Origin: Microcaldota archaeon
GTDB lineage: Archaea; Micrarchaeota; Micrarchaeia; Anstonellales; Bilamarchaeaceae
Length of the DNA stretch: 12,518 bases
Assembly: GCA_026992595.1 (NCBI GenBank)
Contig: JALWZW010000063.1
Location: forward strand, 1-12,518
Direction: 5' to 3'
The notes beneath the pieces were generated by a model. It saw only the letters and a program-made list of their open reading frames with translations. It searched no databases and was not told the DNA's origin. The translations under genes were made by a program, and so were the position numbers. Below, in pieces: positions 1-7,649 of this stretch. Position 1 is the first letter of the stretch; the number at the start of each line of letters is the position of its first letter.

Positions 1-34
1 TAATGATTAATGCAAAAAAACTATTAAAACGCAT
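1..34 (-). CDS. Possible start of a further minus-strand gene, cut by window edge
   Basis: An ATG at 34-32 opens a minus-strand frame (MRFNSFFALII) that has no stop before base 1. A TATA-like palindrome (GTTTTAAAAAC read on the minus strand) lies at 43-53, and another T-rich box at 84-92. The few visible residues are hydrophobic after one Arg, as in a signal or membrane segment, but 11 codons are too few to identify anything. Known archaeal secretion-ATPase loci often continue with a TadC-like membrane platform gene, so that would be the first thing to look for here; this is inference only. Confidence 0.22.
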   Translation of the reverse strand, partial: MRFNSFFALII

Positions 35-83
35 GGCGAAAGGTTTTTAAAACAAGGTTCAAAAAAGGCATTAGGGAATTTGG

Positions 84-94
84 TTAAAAAACAA
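84..94 (-). terminator. T-rich tract just after the secretion ATPase stop
   Basis: Read on the minus strand, the stop codon of the ATPase gene is followed directly by TTGTTTTTTAA. Archaeal termination commonly uses oligo-T runs without a strong hairpin. The same tract (TTAAAAAACAAT on the plus strand, 84-95) is identical to 12 bases of the left arm of the two palindromic repeats found near 9.5 and 10.8 kb, but here there is no matching right arm. It could equally be a TATA-like box for the next gene. Confidence 0.35.
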
Positions 95-2380
95 TTACCC
101 TTTGCCTTTCCTTGTCCTCGCAGCCAGCTCCTGCTTTACAATCTCCTTATATTTAGGCACCCATTCCGCCCAAGCACGGGAAAATTCAATATCTCCGGTT
201 TCGCTCTCTAAAGAGGCCAAATGTCTATTTGCTTCGGTATTTACTCTTAACACAAAATCTAATTCTAACAACAGTTTATCCTTCAACTCCAAACTTGTCT
301 TATAAATTTCATAAAACATTTTACCTTTCCAGAACGCTTGAAGAATATACTGCTCAGGAGCTATGCCGCTTTCCTCGCTCCTCCTCATCAAAGCAGGCGG
401 GATAAACGCTATATCCAGATCCTTCTCCAACCGCTTTAAATCCACTTTGGAAAAATCAAAGAAAGTAGATTCCTCATTGCGAATGAATTTTGCCACCCAG
501 GTGCATTTTTCAATGCTTGAGCCGCGCCTAAATCTGAATACTTCCACAAACTTCTTCTCATCCAAATCTGACTCATACTCAAATCCAAGCACCCTATAAA
601 TCCTTCCCTTCCTGCCAAACTTTATCTTTTTTAAGAAAGTATAGCGATCGGTTGCAAACATGCTCGCGGCAGGCACTCCGAACACCAACTCTAACCTGTC
701 CTGAACATCGCGCAAAGATTCTGCGTGAAGGTTATAGAGCAAGAAAACGCCGGGCTGGGTATTTAAAAGGTTTATAATACCCTGCACTGCAACGCGAGAG
801 CGCACCTCATTAATAATAAGGGCAGCGTCACCCATCCTTAAAAGAGCATTTGCCATAGCAACAAGGTCAAGAGGGCCGCTTTTTTGATAGCCCACCGTTT
901 CTATCTCAGAACTCTGCACCCGCGCAGCACCTATGTGAAAACCTCTCTTTCTAAAAGCGCGCACAGGAATTTCCTCTATATCCTGAATAGGAATAATCCT
1001 CCTTTTGGTACCTATAGAAGTTATTTTGGCTGCTGTGAAAGAGGTCTTCCCCACGCCTTTTAATCCCAACACCGCCTCACTACAGCCCAAAGTTACTAAA
1101 ACATCATCATACCCCGCAAAGAAAGGAGTGAAAGAATGGAAATAGAGATATTGAGGATAGGTAAAGGGCTGTTCTTTCATAATACGCAAAGCGCCTTGAA
1201 GTTCGCCAAAGGTAGCGGGAGGGCGCTGGAGATGGCAGCGCATAGAGAGGCGCTTTAAAACCACATCCACGATGGGGTGCGCATCATCAAACCTTTTTCC
1301 CTTTTCAGCGCTTTTCACAATATTCTTAAACGCCCTTTCCAAAAGATCTCTATTATATCTGAAGAGAGTATGACATAAACCAAATTTGGTGTGTTCAATA
1401 TAAATGGGCGAATTTTCGCTATCAATATAAATATCAGTGATATGCTCTTTATCAAGCGCCAAATTTTCTAAATGCGCGCCCATGCCTACAACCCATGCCG
1501 CGCACTCCCGCCCCATAGAAAGCGCTTGTTCTGGAGTTATTTTTATTCCTTCCATAAACGCCTTGTCAAGGAAATATTGCCTATACTCCCTTGTCTTTAT
1601 ATCCATTATTATTTCCCACTTAACATTTTGGAACTGCTCCTTAAACTGCGCGTTTATGGTTTTTTTAAGCAACTGCTTCAAGGGCTTGGGCAAATTTTCA
1701 ATACGTTCGTTGCGCTGTACATAGAGATAGGCCTCAGAATGGGGAAGTTCATAGATCTGGACCTTTATACCGTAAGGAAGGGTATAGGAAGCGTCAGGAT
1801 CCTTTAGCGGCTTTGCTTCAGGCGGGATATCTAAAAGGAGAGAGGGGATGAAATAAAGGGTTCTCAGCCCTACCAGCCTTAAAAACGCCTCCCTCAAATC
1901 ACCTGTTTCTTTAACCAGGTTATAAAGACGAGTCGCTTTAAACCTCTTCAGAATACCTGCAATCCATGCCTTAAAGGTTCTGTGCCCTTTCAGAAACACC
2001 GATCTTTCAGGTTCTGGTTCTTGGTATTCCTCCAAATAGCGCGCTGCGGTGAGAGGATTAAGGAAAACATATTCATAGAATTTCTTAAGAATATTCTTCC
2101 TATCTGTGTAGTGGGGGTCCTGCTTCAACCCATAAATATCCTCTCTGAGCATAATAACTTCTAACTGCTTTATAAAAGAGGCATATTGAGTAAGCACAGC
2201 GGTCTTTTCCTCATCCAACTCAACAACAATCTCTTCCTCATACCTAATGGTTTTTATCTTGGTTTCCTGGGTCGCCAAATCCTTTAAATGGATGTTAAGA
2301 AATTCTGGGGAAGCAAATTCATAAGGACATTTAGAAAGGTCCACAATAGCCCGCTGCCCTTCCAAATAAAGGTTACACAT
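95..2380 (-). CDS. Type II/IV secretion system ATPase (VirB11/GspE/TadA superfamily), archaeal type
   Basis: A 761-residue P-loop ATPase of the family that powers archaeal pili, archaella and related secretion systems at the inner face of the membrane. Residues about 313-400 match the N-terminal domain of these motors (HITDIYIDSENSPIYIEH, then RPPATFGELQGALRI). The core follows: Walker A GLKGVGKT at 439-446, an Asp box PIQDIEEIPV at 464-473, Walker B ALIINEVRSR around Glu525, and a His box LYNLHAES with His552. Walker B carries Asn-Glu where Gly-Glu is usual. About 300 residues before the core and 120 after it are not recognised, making it longer than minimal FlaI or VirB11 proteins. It is the last gene of the minus-strand cluster, 18 bp after the membrane kinase. 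No platform protein (TadC/FlaJ) or pilin is visible; it may lie beyond the left edge. The exact subfamily is uncertain. Confidence 0.85.
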   Translation of the reverse strand: MCNLYLEGQRAIVDLSKCPYEFASPEFLNIHLKDLATQETKIKTIRYEEEIVVELDEEKTAVLTQYASFIKQLEVIMLREDIYGLKQDPHYTDRKNILKKFYEYVFLNPLTAARYLEEYQEPEPERSVFLKGHRTFKAWIAGILKRFKATRLYNLVKETGDLREAFLRLVGLRTLYFIPSLLLDIPPEAKPLKDPDASYTLPYGIKVQIYELPHSEAYLYVQRNERIENLPKPLKQLLKKTINAQFKEQFQNVKWEIIMDIKTREYRQYFLDKAFMEGIKITPEQALSMGRECAAWVVGMGAHLENLALDKEHITDIYIDSENSPIYIEHTKFGLCHTLFRYNRDLLERAFKNIVKSAEKGKRFDDAHPIVDVVLKRLSMRCHLQRPPATFGELQGALRIMKEQPFTYPQYLYFHSFTPFFAGYDDVLVTLGCSEAVLGLKGVGKTSFTAAKITSIGTKRRIIPIQDIEEIPVRAFRKRGFHIGAARVQSSEIETVGYQKSGPLDLVAMANALLRMGDAALIINEVRSRVAVQGIINLLNTQPGVFLLYNLHAESLRDVQDRLELVFGVPAASMFATDRYTFLKKIKFGRKGRIYRVLGFEYESDLDEKKFVEVFRFRRGSSIEKCTWVAKFIRNEESTFFDFSKVDLKRLEKDLDIAFIPPALMRRSEESGIAPEQYILQAFWKGKMFYEIYKTSLELKDKLLLELDFVLRVNTEANRHLASLESETGDIEFSRAWAEWVPKYKEIVKQELAARTRKGKG

Positions 2381-2398
2381 GAAAATGAAAACGAAGAA

Positions 2399-3847
2399 TT
2401 ATTTTTTAATCCTTCTTCCCCGCCTCTTCTTTCTTTTTCTCGCGCCGCTCTCAGAACACAAAGAAACCGCCTCAGAAGCATTGCAAGCCGCTCCCCTGCA
2501 CTCAGTTCGCATGAAAGCTGATTCTCCTGGCCTATAAAGCGCAGCGTTGCAACCGTCCTCCACAACAAGCAGAATGCCCTTCTTCCCATCTTCTACTTTC
2601 TTCGCATCTTCTAAAATGTACGCACCTTTGTCTAAAGGATAAAGATCTGGAGGGGAAAGCGTATCCCTAATCCTTTTTCCCCTGTCTCGCAGATACCTAT
2701 AACAATCTCCGCTTTCTTGTTTTTGAAGAAGATAAAGACCTATCTCAGAAGAAGGCTTAAGATAAAGCTTGCCTTGGCTGCACACCACCTCAGGATGCTC
2801 TTTAAAAATAGGCGAAGGAGGTTGTTCCTCCATTTTGCCTCTGAAAAGAAGCAGAACTGAAGCTAAAGCGGCCAATGAGGCCAACCATACAAAATATTTA
2901 AAACCTGTTTCTTTTTTTACTGAGCGATAAATATCAGAAGGAATAGAGATGGAGTTTCTCAACTTAATGCTGCGGGCTGCTGCCATCTGCCTTATATCTT
3001 TTTCCAACTCCTCCAAAGAAGGGCGGTTATTATGGTCTTCCTCTAAAAATCTCTCAAACAGCGCTGAAAAGTCATCCCCAACTTCCACCCCGCTATTCTC
3101 TGCCAGCCATTTAGCGCTTTTTACAATGGAATAAACATCAAACTTTTTCATAAACTCTTTATCAAAAATAACCTGAGGCGGAGAATCGCAATTCAAAGGA
3201 GGAGGGGCAAAATCAGGAGTGTAACCGGTGATGAAATACTTACCATTAGTAAAAGGTCGGGGGAGGGCACCAAAATCAATAAGCACCAATTTTCCCCTAT
3301 TCTTTTCAGAATGAGGATCCACTAAAATATTCTGTGGCTTGATATCGCAGTGGAAAAAAGGGTGGCCCTTATTTTTCCTATACCATCTATCTATCTGGCT
3401 GAGTTTGTTTGCCAAAAACCACATCATCACAAGAAGGGTTTCTTCAACATAGCGCCTTTTATCCTCTCCCTTCAACCTTTTGCACTGCTCTCCAAAAATA
3501 TAAGAAAGGTTGCCCGCCATGTACTTAACAACAATGCGATTATTTTCAGCCACTTCAACCTCTTCAATATCCCCAATACCTGCAGCATTTAACTCATCTA
3601 CTAAAGCTTTCTCTTCTTTCGCATCTACACCGCGTAGGAGCGTTTTTAATATATAAAGGGTTTTTCCCTCTCTCACAAGAAGAACTTTCTTCTGGCCTCC
3701 CTCTTCTATACTTTCCACAACCTCAAAAGACCGGTCCCCTACCCTAATCTGGCCTAGAGGCCCATCTTCCTGAGGATTTTTTACGATATTTCTTCCTCTA
3801 CCAGAACGCACTTTTACATCTTCCTTTCTCTCTACCCTTCTAAGCAT
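2399..3847 (-). CDS. Membrane-anchored protein kinase-like protein with extracytoplasmic Cys-containing domain
   Basis: A 482-residue Hanks-type kinase fold. The N-lobe has a degenerate glycine loop (EEGGQKKV, 49-55 region) and an ATP-site Lys in LYILK (Lys68). The catalytic loop is FHCDIKPQNIL (HCD 166-168, Asn173), so Arg of HRD is replaced by Cys, while Asp, Lys and Asn are kept. DFG is at 191-193. The usual APE is APP in GYTPDFAPPP, so the activation segment is atypical. One membrane span lies at about 318-336. Beyond it are about 145 residues with six cysteines (356, 382, 433, 450, 455, 464), suited to three disulfides, and a strongly basic tail (KRKKRRGRRIKK). The layout, cytoplasmic kinase then membrane span then outer sensor, recalls bacterial PknB-type receptors. 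It follows the soluble kinase by 26 bp. It may be an active non-RD kinase or a pseudokinase; the ligand of the outer domain is unknown. Confidence 0.8.
   Translation of the reverse strand: MLRRVERKEDVKVRSGRGRNIVKNPQEDGPLGQIRVGDRSFEVVESIEEGGQKKVLLVREGKTLYILKTLLRGVDAKEEKALVDELNAAGIGDIEEVEVAENNRIVVKYMAGNLSYIFGEQCKRLKGEDKRRYVEETLLVMMWFLANKLSQIDRWYRKNKGHPFFHCDIKPQNILVDPHSEKNRGKLVLIDFGALPRPFTNGKYFITGYTPDFAPPPLNCDSPPQVIFDKEFMKKFDVYSIVKSAKWLAENSGVEVGDDFSALFERFLEEDHNNRPSLEELEKDIRQMAAARSIKLRNSISIPSDIYRSVKKETGFKYFVWLASLAALASVLLLFRGKMEEQPPSPIFKEHPEVVCSQGKLYLKPSSEIGLYLLQKQESGDCYRYLRDRGKRIRDTLSPPDLYPLDKGAYILEDAKKVEDGKKGILLVVEDGCNAALYRPGESAFMRTECRGAACNASEAVSLCSESGARKRKKRRGRRIKK
2401..2409 (-). promoter_or_regulatory. 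TATA-like box upstream of secretion ATPase
   Basis: TTAAAAAAT on the minus strand is centred about 25 bp before the ATG at 2380, the distance expected for a leaderless archaeal transcript. It overlaps the last codons of the upstream kinase gene, so the ATPase could have its own start site as well as operon read-through. AT-rich sequence alone makes this weak evidence. Confidence 0.3.
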
Positions 3848-3870
3848 GTTATAAATTATGAAGAATAATG

Positions 3871-3878
3871 TTTTTATA
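3871..3878 (-). promoter_or_regulatory. TATA-like box upstream of the membrane kinase
   Basis: TATAAAAA on the minus strand is centred about 28 bp before the ATG at 3847 and overlaps the stop codon of the preceding kinase gene. The position suits a leaderless internal promoter inside the cluster. Confidence 0.35.
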
Positions 3879-4923
3879 GTGATGCTAACTGTGTGGGAGC
3901 GTTTTCCACCGCTTTCCTTGCACGCGCAACCGCTTCTTTAATCTCTTCCACTGCCGCGGCCTCATTAATAGCCAAGCGTTCCATTATAGAAAGGAGACGG
4001 CGGGTATCAGGCCGCTTGGAAGGATTAAGAAAGAGCGCGCTTTTTACCGCTTCTTTTAAAGCAGGGGGAATGTTCGCTCTCTCCAACTTCTCCTCATCAC
4101 ACACCACCACATCCTCTCTCTGCTTAGAAGCCATAAAAAGGTCAAAAAGGAATTTTGGTAGGTTGCTTTTCAGCTCTGCGCCCTTTCCATCATTTTTTCT
4201 GTTAAGAGCATAATAATCAGCGTTAGGGTAAGAAGAAAAGAGCAGGTAATACATCAAGCAACCCCACCCATAAATATCAGAATAGGTGCCAGAAAACTGA
4301 GAGGAAGTTAGTTGTTCCGGCGAGGAGCGGGAAGGATTTCCCATAATAATGCCTGGGTCGGTCTCTTCAACATCCTCTTCAGAGTTATACTTAACCAATC
4401 CAAAATCAATGATCTTCACTTGCCCTTCTTTAGAAAGAACCACATTTTCCATATAAATATCTCGGTGAATAATGTTGTTTTCGTGAAGATAAGCAAGTCC
4501 TTTCAACACCTCTCTCGCTATATAAAGGCGCGCGTTAAGAGAAAGGTTTTCTGCCTTGGCCTCTTTTAAGTTAGCGCCCTCAATATATTCGCTAATTACC
4601 GCAAAAGCAGGCAGGCCCCTGCACTCACATACACCACCTCCTAAAACCCTCATTAAATTAGGGTGCTCTCTGCCAGCCATTCCCGCTTCCCTTCGCGCAC
4701 GGAGAGAATGGTTACTGCATATTTTTACCGCTACCTTCTTTCCTTCCCATTGAGAGAGCCAAACCTCTCCCATACCTCCCTTGCCCAACCGCTCCTTTAA
4801 AGGAAGAGTTACCTGCCTCTCCCCTAAAGTGATATAAATATAAGCGCCTTCTTTAAAAGAAGGAAATCTCCTTCTAAACCTCCCAAACCTAACCCGCACC
4901 TTATTAGCAATAGATGTTTGCAT
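3874..4923 (-). CDS. Soluble eukaryote-like Ser/Thr protein kinase
   Basis: A 349-residue Hanks-type kinase with nearly all catalytic landmarks: glycine loop GKGGMGEV (47-54), VAVK (Lys67), a likely helix-C Glu79, HRD at 153-155 with Asn160, DFG at 173-175, SPE in place of APE (201-203), SDIYGWG (Asp216) and the late Arg in PSKRPD (Arg304). It should transfer phosphate from ATP to Ser or Thr of protein substrates in the cytoplasm. The catalytic loop reads HRDIYMEN: the Lys two residues after Asp, typical of Ser/Thr kinases, is Tyr. The activation loop is very acidic (NSEEDVEETD). A basic N-terminus (RVRFGRFRRRF) and an Ala/Glu-rich helical tail (319-343) flank the domain; no membrane span is seen. 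The gene starts 11 bp after secD and precedes a second, membrane-bound kinase by 26 bp, so the two may form one cascade. Substrates are unknown. Confidence 0.9.
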   Translation of the reverse strand: MQTSIANKVRVRFGRFRRRFPSFKEGAYIYITLGERQVTLPLKERLGKGGMGEVWLSQWEGKKVAVKICSNHSLRARREAGMAGREHPNLMRVLGGGVCECRGLPAFAVISEYIEGANLKEAKAENLSLNARLYIAREVLKGLAYLHENNIIHRDIYMENVVLSKEGQVKIIDFGLVKYNSEEDVEETDPGIIMGNPSRSSPEQLTSSQFSGTYSDIYGWGCLMYYLLFSSYPNADYYALNRKNDGKGAELKSNLPKFLFDLFMASKQREDVVVCDEEKLERANIPPALKEAVKSALFLNPSKRPDTRRLLSIMERLAINEAAAVEEIKEAVARARKAVENAPTQLASL

Positions 4924-4934
4924 ACTGTTATTTA

Positions 4935-6545
4935 TTATGTATTTTTGTGTTTAAAAACATTACCCTTTGAGAGCAAAACTGCAAAGGCAGGACGAGTCAA
5001 AGTATAGCCCAAAATAGCGCCTAAAATAGCAGATTCCGCAAACCCAATAACCTCAACTAACCCTGAAAACATAAGAGGAAGCATTGTTAAAGATGCAACG
5101 GTAGCGTTGGTCTTTATTATATCAAAAGCCAACCTTACCCCTTCCTCTCTTCTTTTCTTTATCTCATCAGTTATCACTATCTGCGCATCCACACCGGTCC
5201 CCACCGCAGCAATTATACCTGCCATGGCAGCCAAATCAATGGTAAAGGAACCTAAGATAGCTACAAGGATAAGAAGTTCTGCCAAACTAATAGCCAAAAT
5301 AAGGCCTATTAACTTTAAGTCATGGTACCTGAGGGCTATAAAAACTGCTATGGAGAGAAGGGCCAAACCCAACGCAACCACACTCATCTCTAAAAATTTA
5401 GAGCCCAGCGTGGGCGGGACTGAAGTTTCAGAACCTAAATTTATTTTTACTGGGAAGGCACCTCCCTTTAATATAGATTCCACCTCACGCACCCTTTCTC
5501 TCGCCTCTTCTGCACGCTCAGAAGGATTAACAGAAGAAACAGAGCCGGTGATTGTAAATGAATAGGTAGGAACTCCTGAAGTGATTTGGGGGGAGAGGGT
5601 AGGCGCGCTTAAAAGCCCTATTGCCTCAAACCTATTTACAATAAGAAGGCCATTGGGCAATCTTACAAACTCTGGCGTCATTTCCGCATAAGTGGCGTTT
5701 TCCATTGTTAGCTCAGCGGCGCTGTCTATCAGGATGTTGCCCGAATAAGAGAGATTGCCAACATCTTCAGCCACCACCACCTCAACCTCTTTGCCTTCTA
5801 ATTTAAGAGCATCCCTGATCGCACCTAACCCTTCATTAAAAGTAGCGCCCGGCGGGAGAGTGCGGGCAAGGGTTGAATTAGAGATTATAAGTACATCTAT
5901 CTCAGGCCTATCTAAAAATAAATAAATAGGATAATTGGCTTTTCCAAAAGCAGCCCTTGCAAACTTTGCACCCCCTTCTTTATCTACAGAAAAGGAAACT
6001 CCCCAGTCAGCCCCGCCCACCTCCTGCGGAGTAGCGGGCCTTATAGATTGCTTAAAAATATTATCTCCGCTTAGCGCTTCCTTCCCATCCACCACTGCCT
6101 TAAAAACTCCCTGCTTTGAAAGGGTGGATTTAATATTATCTATAGTGTCACGGTCTGTAGAAGCGATCTCCACATATATACGCTCATTTCCAATAGCGCG
6201 CACCTTTGTTTGCACAAGCCCAAAAGCGCTTGCCCTAGATTTTATTGCATTCACCAACTGCGCCATAGTTTGCTGGTCAACAGGGCGTTCCAAGATAATA
6301 GGAATGCGCGTACCTCCTGAAAAGTCAATTCCAAAGTTTATAGAATGAACTGCAATGTTTAGCACAGCCAATAACAGCATGAAGGCAAGCGCAAGCAACC
6401 TAATCTCTGGCTCTTTCCAGAGCAAAGAGGCACCGCCAAAAACAAAAACGCTTAAAATGAGGACCAATCCTGCAATGGTGGCAGGAGAGGAAACAACAGC
6501 ATAAGCAAAGCCAGCCAACAGCACAATGAGAAGTTCTCTTTTCAT
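4935..6545 (-). CDS. secD: Protein-export membrane protein SecD
   Basis: A 536-residue RND-superfamily subunit that works with SecF on the outer face of the Sec channel to help preproteins through the membrane. The D1 signature FGIDFSGGTR (71-80) opens the large extracytoplasmic domain. Five C-terminal membrane spans (about 390-520) carry the core motif DLAAMAGIIAAVGTGVDAQI with Asp453, as in SecD proteins that couple to an ion gradient. The start at 6545 is chosen because its ATG overlaps the secF stop (ATGA) and follows a purine-rich GAGGGGAG at 6556-6549; an upstream in-frame ATG at 6593 would overlap secF by 52 bp. Unusually, three hydrophobic segments (about 4-20, 22-43, 49-68) precede the D1 motif, where SecD normally has one. 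Archaeal secF-secD order is known, for example in Haloferax. Confidence 0.95.
   Translation of the reverse strand: MKRELLIVLLAGFAYAVVSSPATIAGLVLILSVFVFGGASLLWKEPEIRLLALAFMLLLAVLNIAVHSINFGIDFSGGTRIPIILERPVDQQTMAQLVNAIKSRASAFGLVQTKVRAIGNERIYVEIASTDRDTIDNIKSTLSKQGVFKAVVDGKEALSGDNIFKQSIRPATPQEVGGADWGVSFSVDKEGGAKFARAAFGKANYPIYLFLDRPEIDVLIISNSTLARTLPPGATFNEGLGAIRDALKLEGKEVEVVVAEDVGNLSYSGNILIDSAAELTMENATYAEMTPEFVRLPNGLLIVNRFEAIGLLSAPTLSPQITSGVPTYSFTITGSVSSVNPSERAEEARERVREVESILKGGAFPVKINLGSETSVPPTLGSKFLEMSVVALGLALLSIAVFIALRYHDLKLIGLILAISLAELLILVAILGSFTIDLAAMAGIIAAVGTGVDAQIVITDEIKKRREEGVRLAFDIIKTNATVASLTMLPLMFSGLVEVIGFAESAILGAILGYTLTRPAFAVLLSKGNVFKHKNT
4950..4958 (-). promoter_or_regulatory. TATA-like box upstream of the soluble kinase
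   Basis: GTTTTTAAA on the minus strand is centred about 30 bp before the ATG at 4923, inside the 3' end of secD. It could give the kinase pair a promoter independent of secFD. Confidence 0.3.
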
Positions 6546-7597
6546 TTTCTCCCCTCTTTCAACCAAAGTAAAAGCACCGCGTTTATACCCCATGTAGCGA
6601 ACATATCCCCAACCAAGCCAGCAATAGCCACACCAGCAATCTCAAAATAAGTGGAGACACCGCCCACCAATCCCACCAAAAATATAGCTACAAAGGCAAT
6701 AAGGCCTGTCAAACTCATGGTAAGCCCCGTCTTCATTGCATCATAAGCATTTTCCTTAGGGTCTCCGCCTCGCTTTACAACCCTGCTTGTAAGCAGAATA
6801 TCAGTATCTAGCGAATACCCCACAAGCATCATAAGCGCGGCAAAAGAAACCAAAGTAAAAGGAATGCCAAAAGCGCCCATCGCACCTAATGCAAAAATAA
6901 TATCAGAAAGCGCTCCTATAAGCACCGCAAGCGTAGGGCCCAATGTTCTGAAAAAGAGGAAAACGATAATGGAGCTTAAGACAGTAGCGATAAGCGCTGC
7001 GTTGATGACAGAAGAGATAAATTGAGCAGAAAGAAGAGGGCTTACCCGCTCAATGCTTAAAGAGCGGTAGGAAAAATTGCGCTCTGTAAGTGATTGAATG
7101 GAGCGCATCTTATTTTTGAAATAATTATTGTAATAATTGAGGAAAAGGTCTTCCATTTCATTTAAAGATTGGGGCTGGGTATAAGGAGAGGAAGAAAGGG
7201 CGGCCGCTTCCCTTAATATCGCTTTCAGTTCCTGTTTTTTCTCATCAAGCTGAGCTACCTCACCTGTATAAGATCTTATTTCCAACTCTACTGTTTCCTC
7301 AAAAAGCGAATTAAAGCGTTCCCTTAACTCCTCCATGCGCAAATCCTCTTCAGAAAGAGGGATAAGGACCTCCACGCTATAACCCTCGGAGATAGGGGAA
7401 ACGGTCACCTCCCCTCCCAACGGCGCATAAACCGCTTGAAGCGATTGAATGTCAGCATCCTCCATCCTCATGCTTATAAGAGTTCCTCCCCTAAAATCAA
7501 CACCCATCTTTATCTGAGGGATAAAATAAAGGCTAACAAGAATAAGGAGTAGAGGGGGTATCATAAGTAAGCGTCTATCAAAATTATAAATGTTCAT
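6542..7597 (-). CDS. secF: Protein-export membrane protein SecF
   Basis: A 351-residue partner of SecD in the Sec translocase accessory complex. A first membrane span (about 9-27) is followed by the F1 signature MGVDFRGGTLIS (31-42), an extracytoplasmic domain of roughly 150 residues, and five C-terminal spans. The SecF core motif is visible as ALMMLVGYSLDTDILLTSRV, followed by the conserved cytoplasmic loop GGDPKENAYDAMKTG. The start at 7597 (MNIYNFDRRLL) puts the first span at the usual place; the frame stays open upstream to 7774, but that part is antisense to the enolase gene and resembles no SecF. The stop overlaps the secD start as ATGA, so the two are translationally coupled. It is the first gene of the minus-strand cluster that also holds two protein kinases and a secretion ATPase. 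Confidence 0.95.
   Translation of the reverse strand: MNIYNFDRRLLMIPPLLLILVSLYFIPQIKMGVDFRGGTLISMRMEDADIQSLQAVYAPLGGEVTVSPISEGYSVEVLIPLSEEDLRMEELRERFNSLFEETVELEIRSYTGEVAQLDEKKQELKAILREAAALSSSPYTQPQSLNEMEDLFLNYYNNYFKNKMRSIQSLTERNFSYRSLSIERVSPLLSAQFISSVINAALIATVLSSIIVFLFFRTLGPTLAVLIGALSDIIFALGAMGAFGIPFTLVSFAALMMLVGYSLDTDILLTSRVVKRGGDPKENAYDAMKTGLTMSLTGLIAFVAIFLVGLVGGVSTYFEIAGVAIAGLVGDMFATWGINAVLLLWLKEGRK
6549..6556 (-). promoter_or_regulatory. Ribosome binding site deciding the secD start
   Basis: GAGGGGAG on the minus strand ends 3 bases before the ATG at 6545 and lies inside the end of secF. It supports the overlapping ATGA start, coupled to secF translation, rather than the longer in-frame start at 6593. 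Confidence 0.55.
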
Positions 7598-7649
7598 TAC
7601 ATCTCTATTCAAACAGAACATTAAAAAAAGGTGCTTTTTGCATAATAAT
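7598..7649. promoter_or_regulatory. Divergent secF / enolase promoter region
   Basis: This 52-bp gap separates two divergent starts. Its only strong AT box, TTAAAAAAA at 7621-7629, is centred 25 bp from the enolase ATG (7650) and 28 bp from the secF ATG (7597). Read on either strand it sits where an archaeal TATA box should be for a leaderless transcript, so one element may serve both genes. Confidence 0.5.

Noticed and set aside
5107..5565. A 152-codon plus-strand frame opposite secD
   Set aside because: It is fully antisense to well-conserved SecD membrane segments, has Ser/Ala/Lys-rich shadow composition and no start context.
5935..6348. A 137-codon plus-strand frame opposite secD
   Set aside because: Antisense to the conserved SecD outer domain; no recognisable motif.
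7590..7649. Twenty-residue N-terminal extension of enolase
   Set aside because: It overlaps the secF start and covers the putative TATA box; enolases begin near the MPKIASVWAREVL segment.
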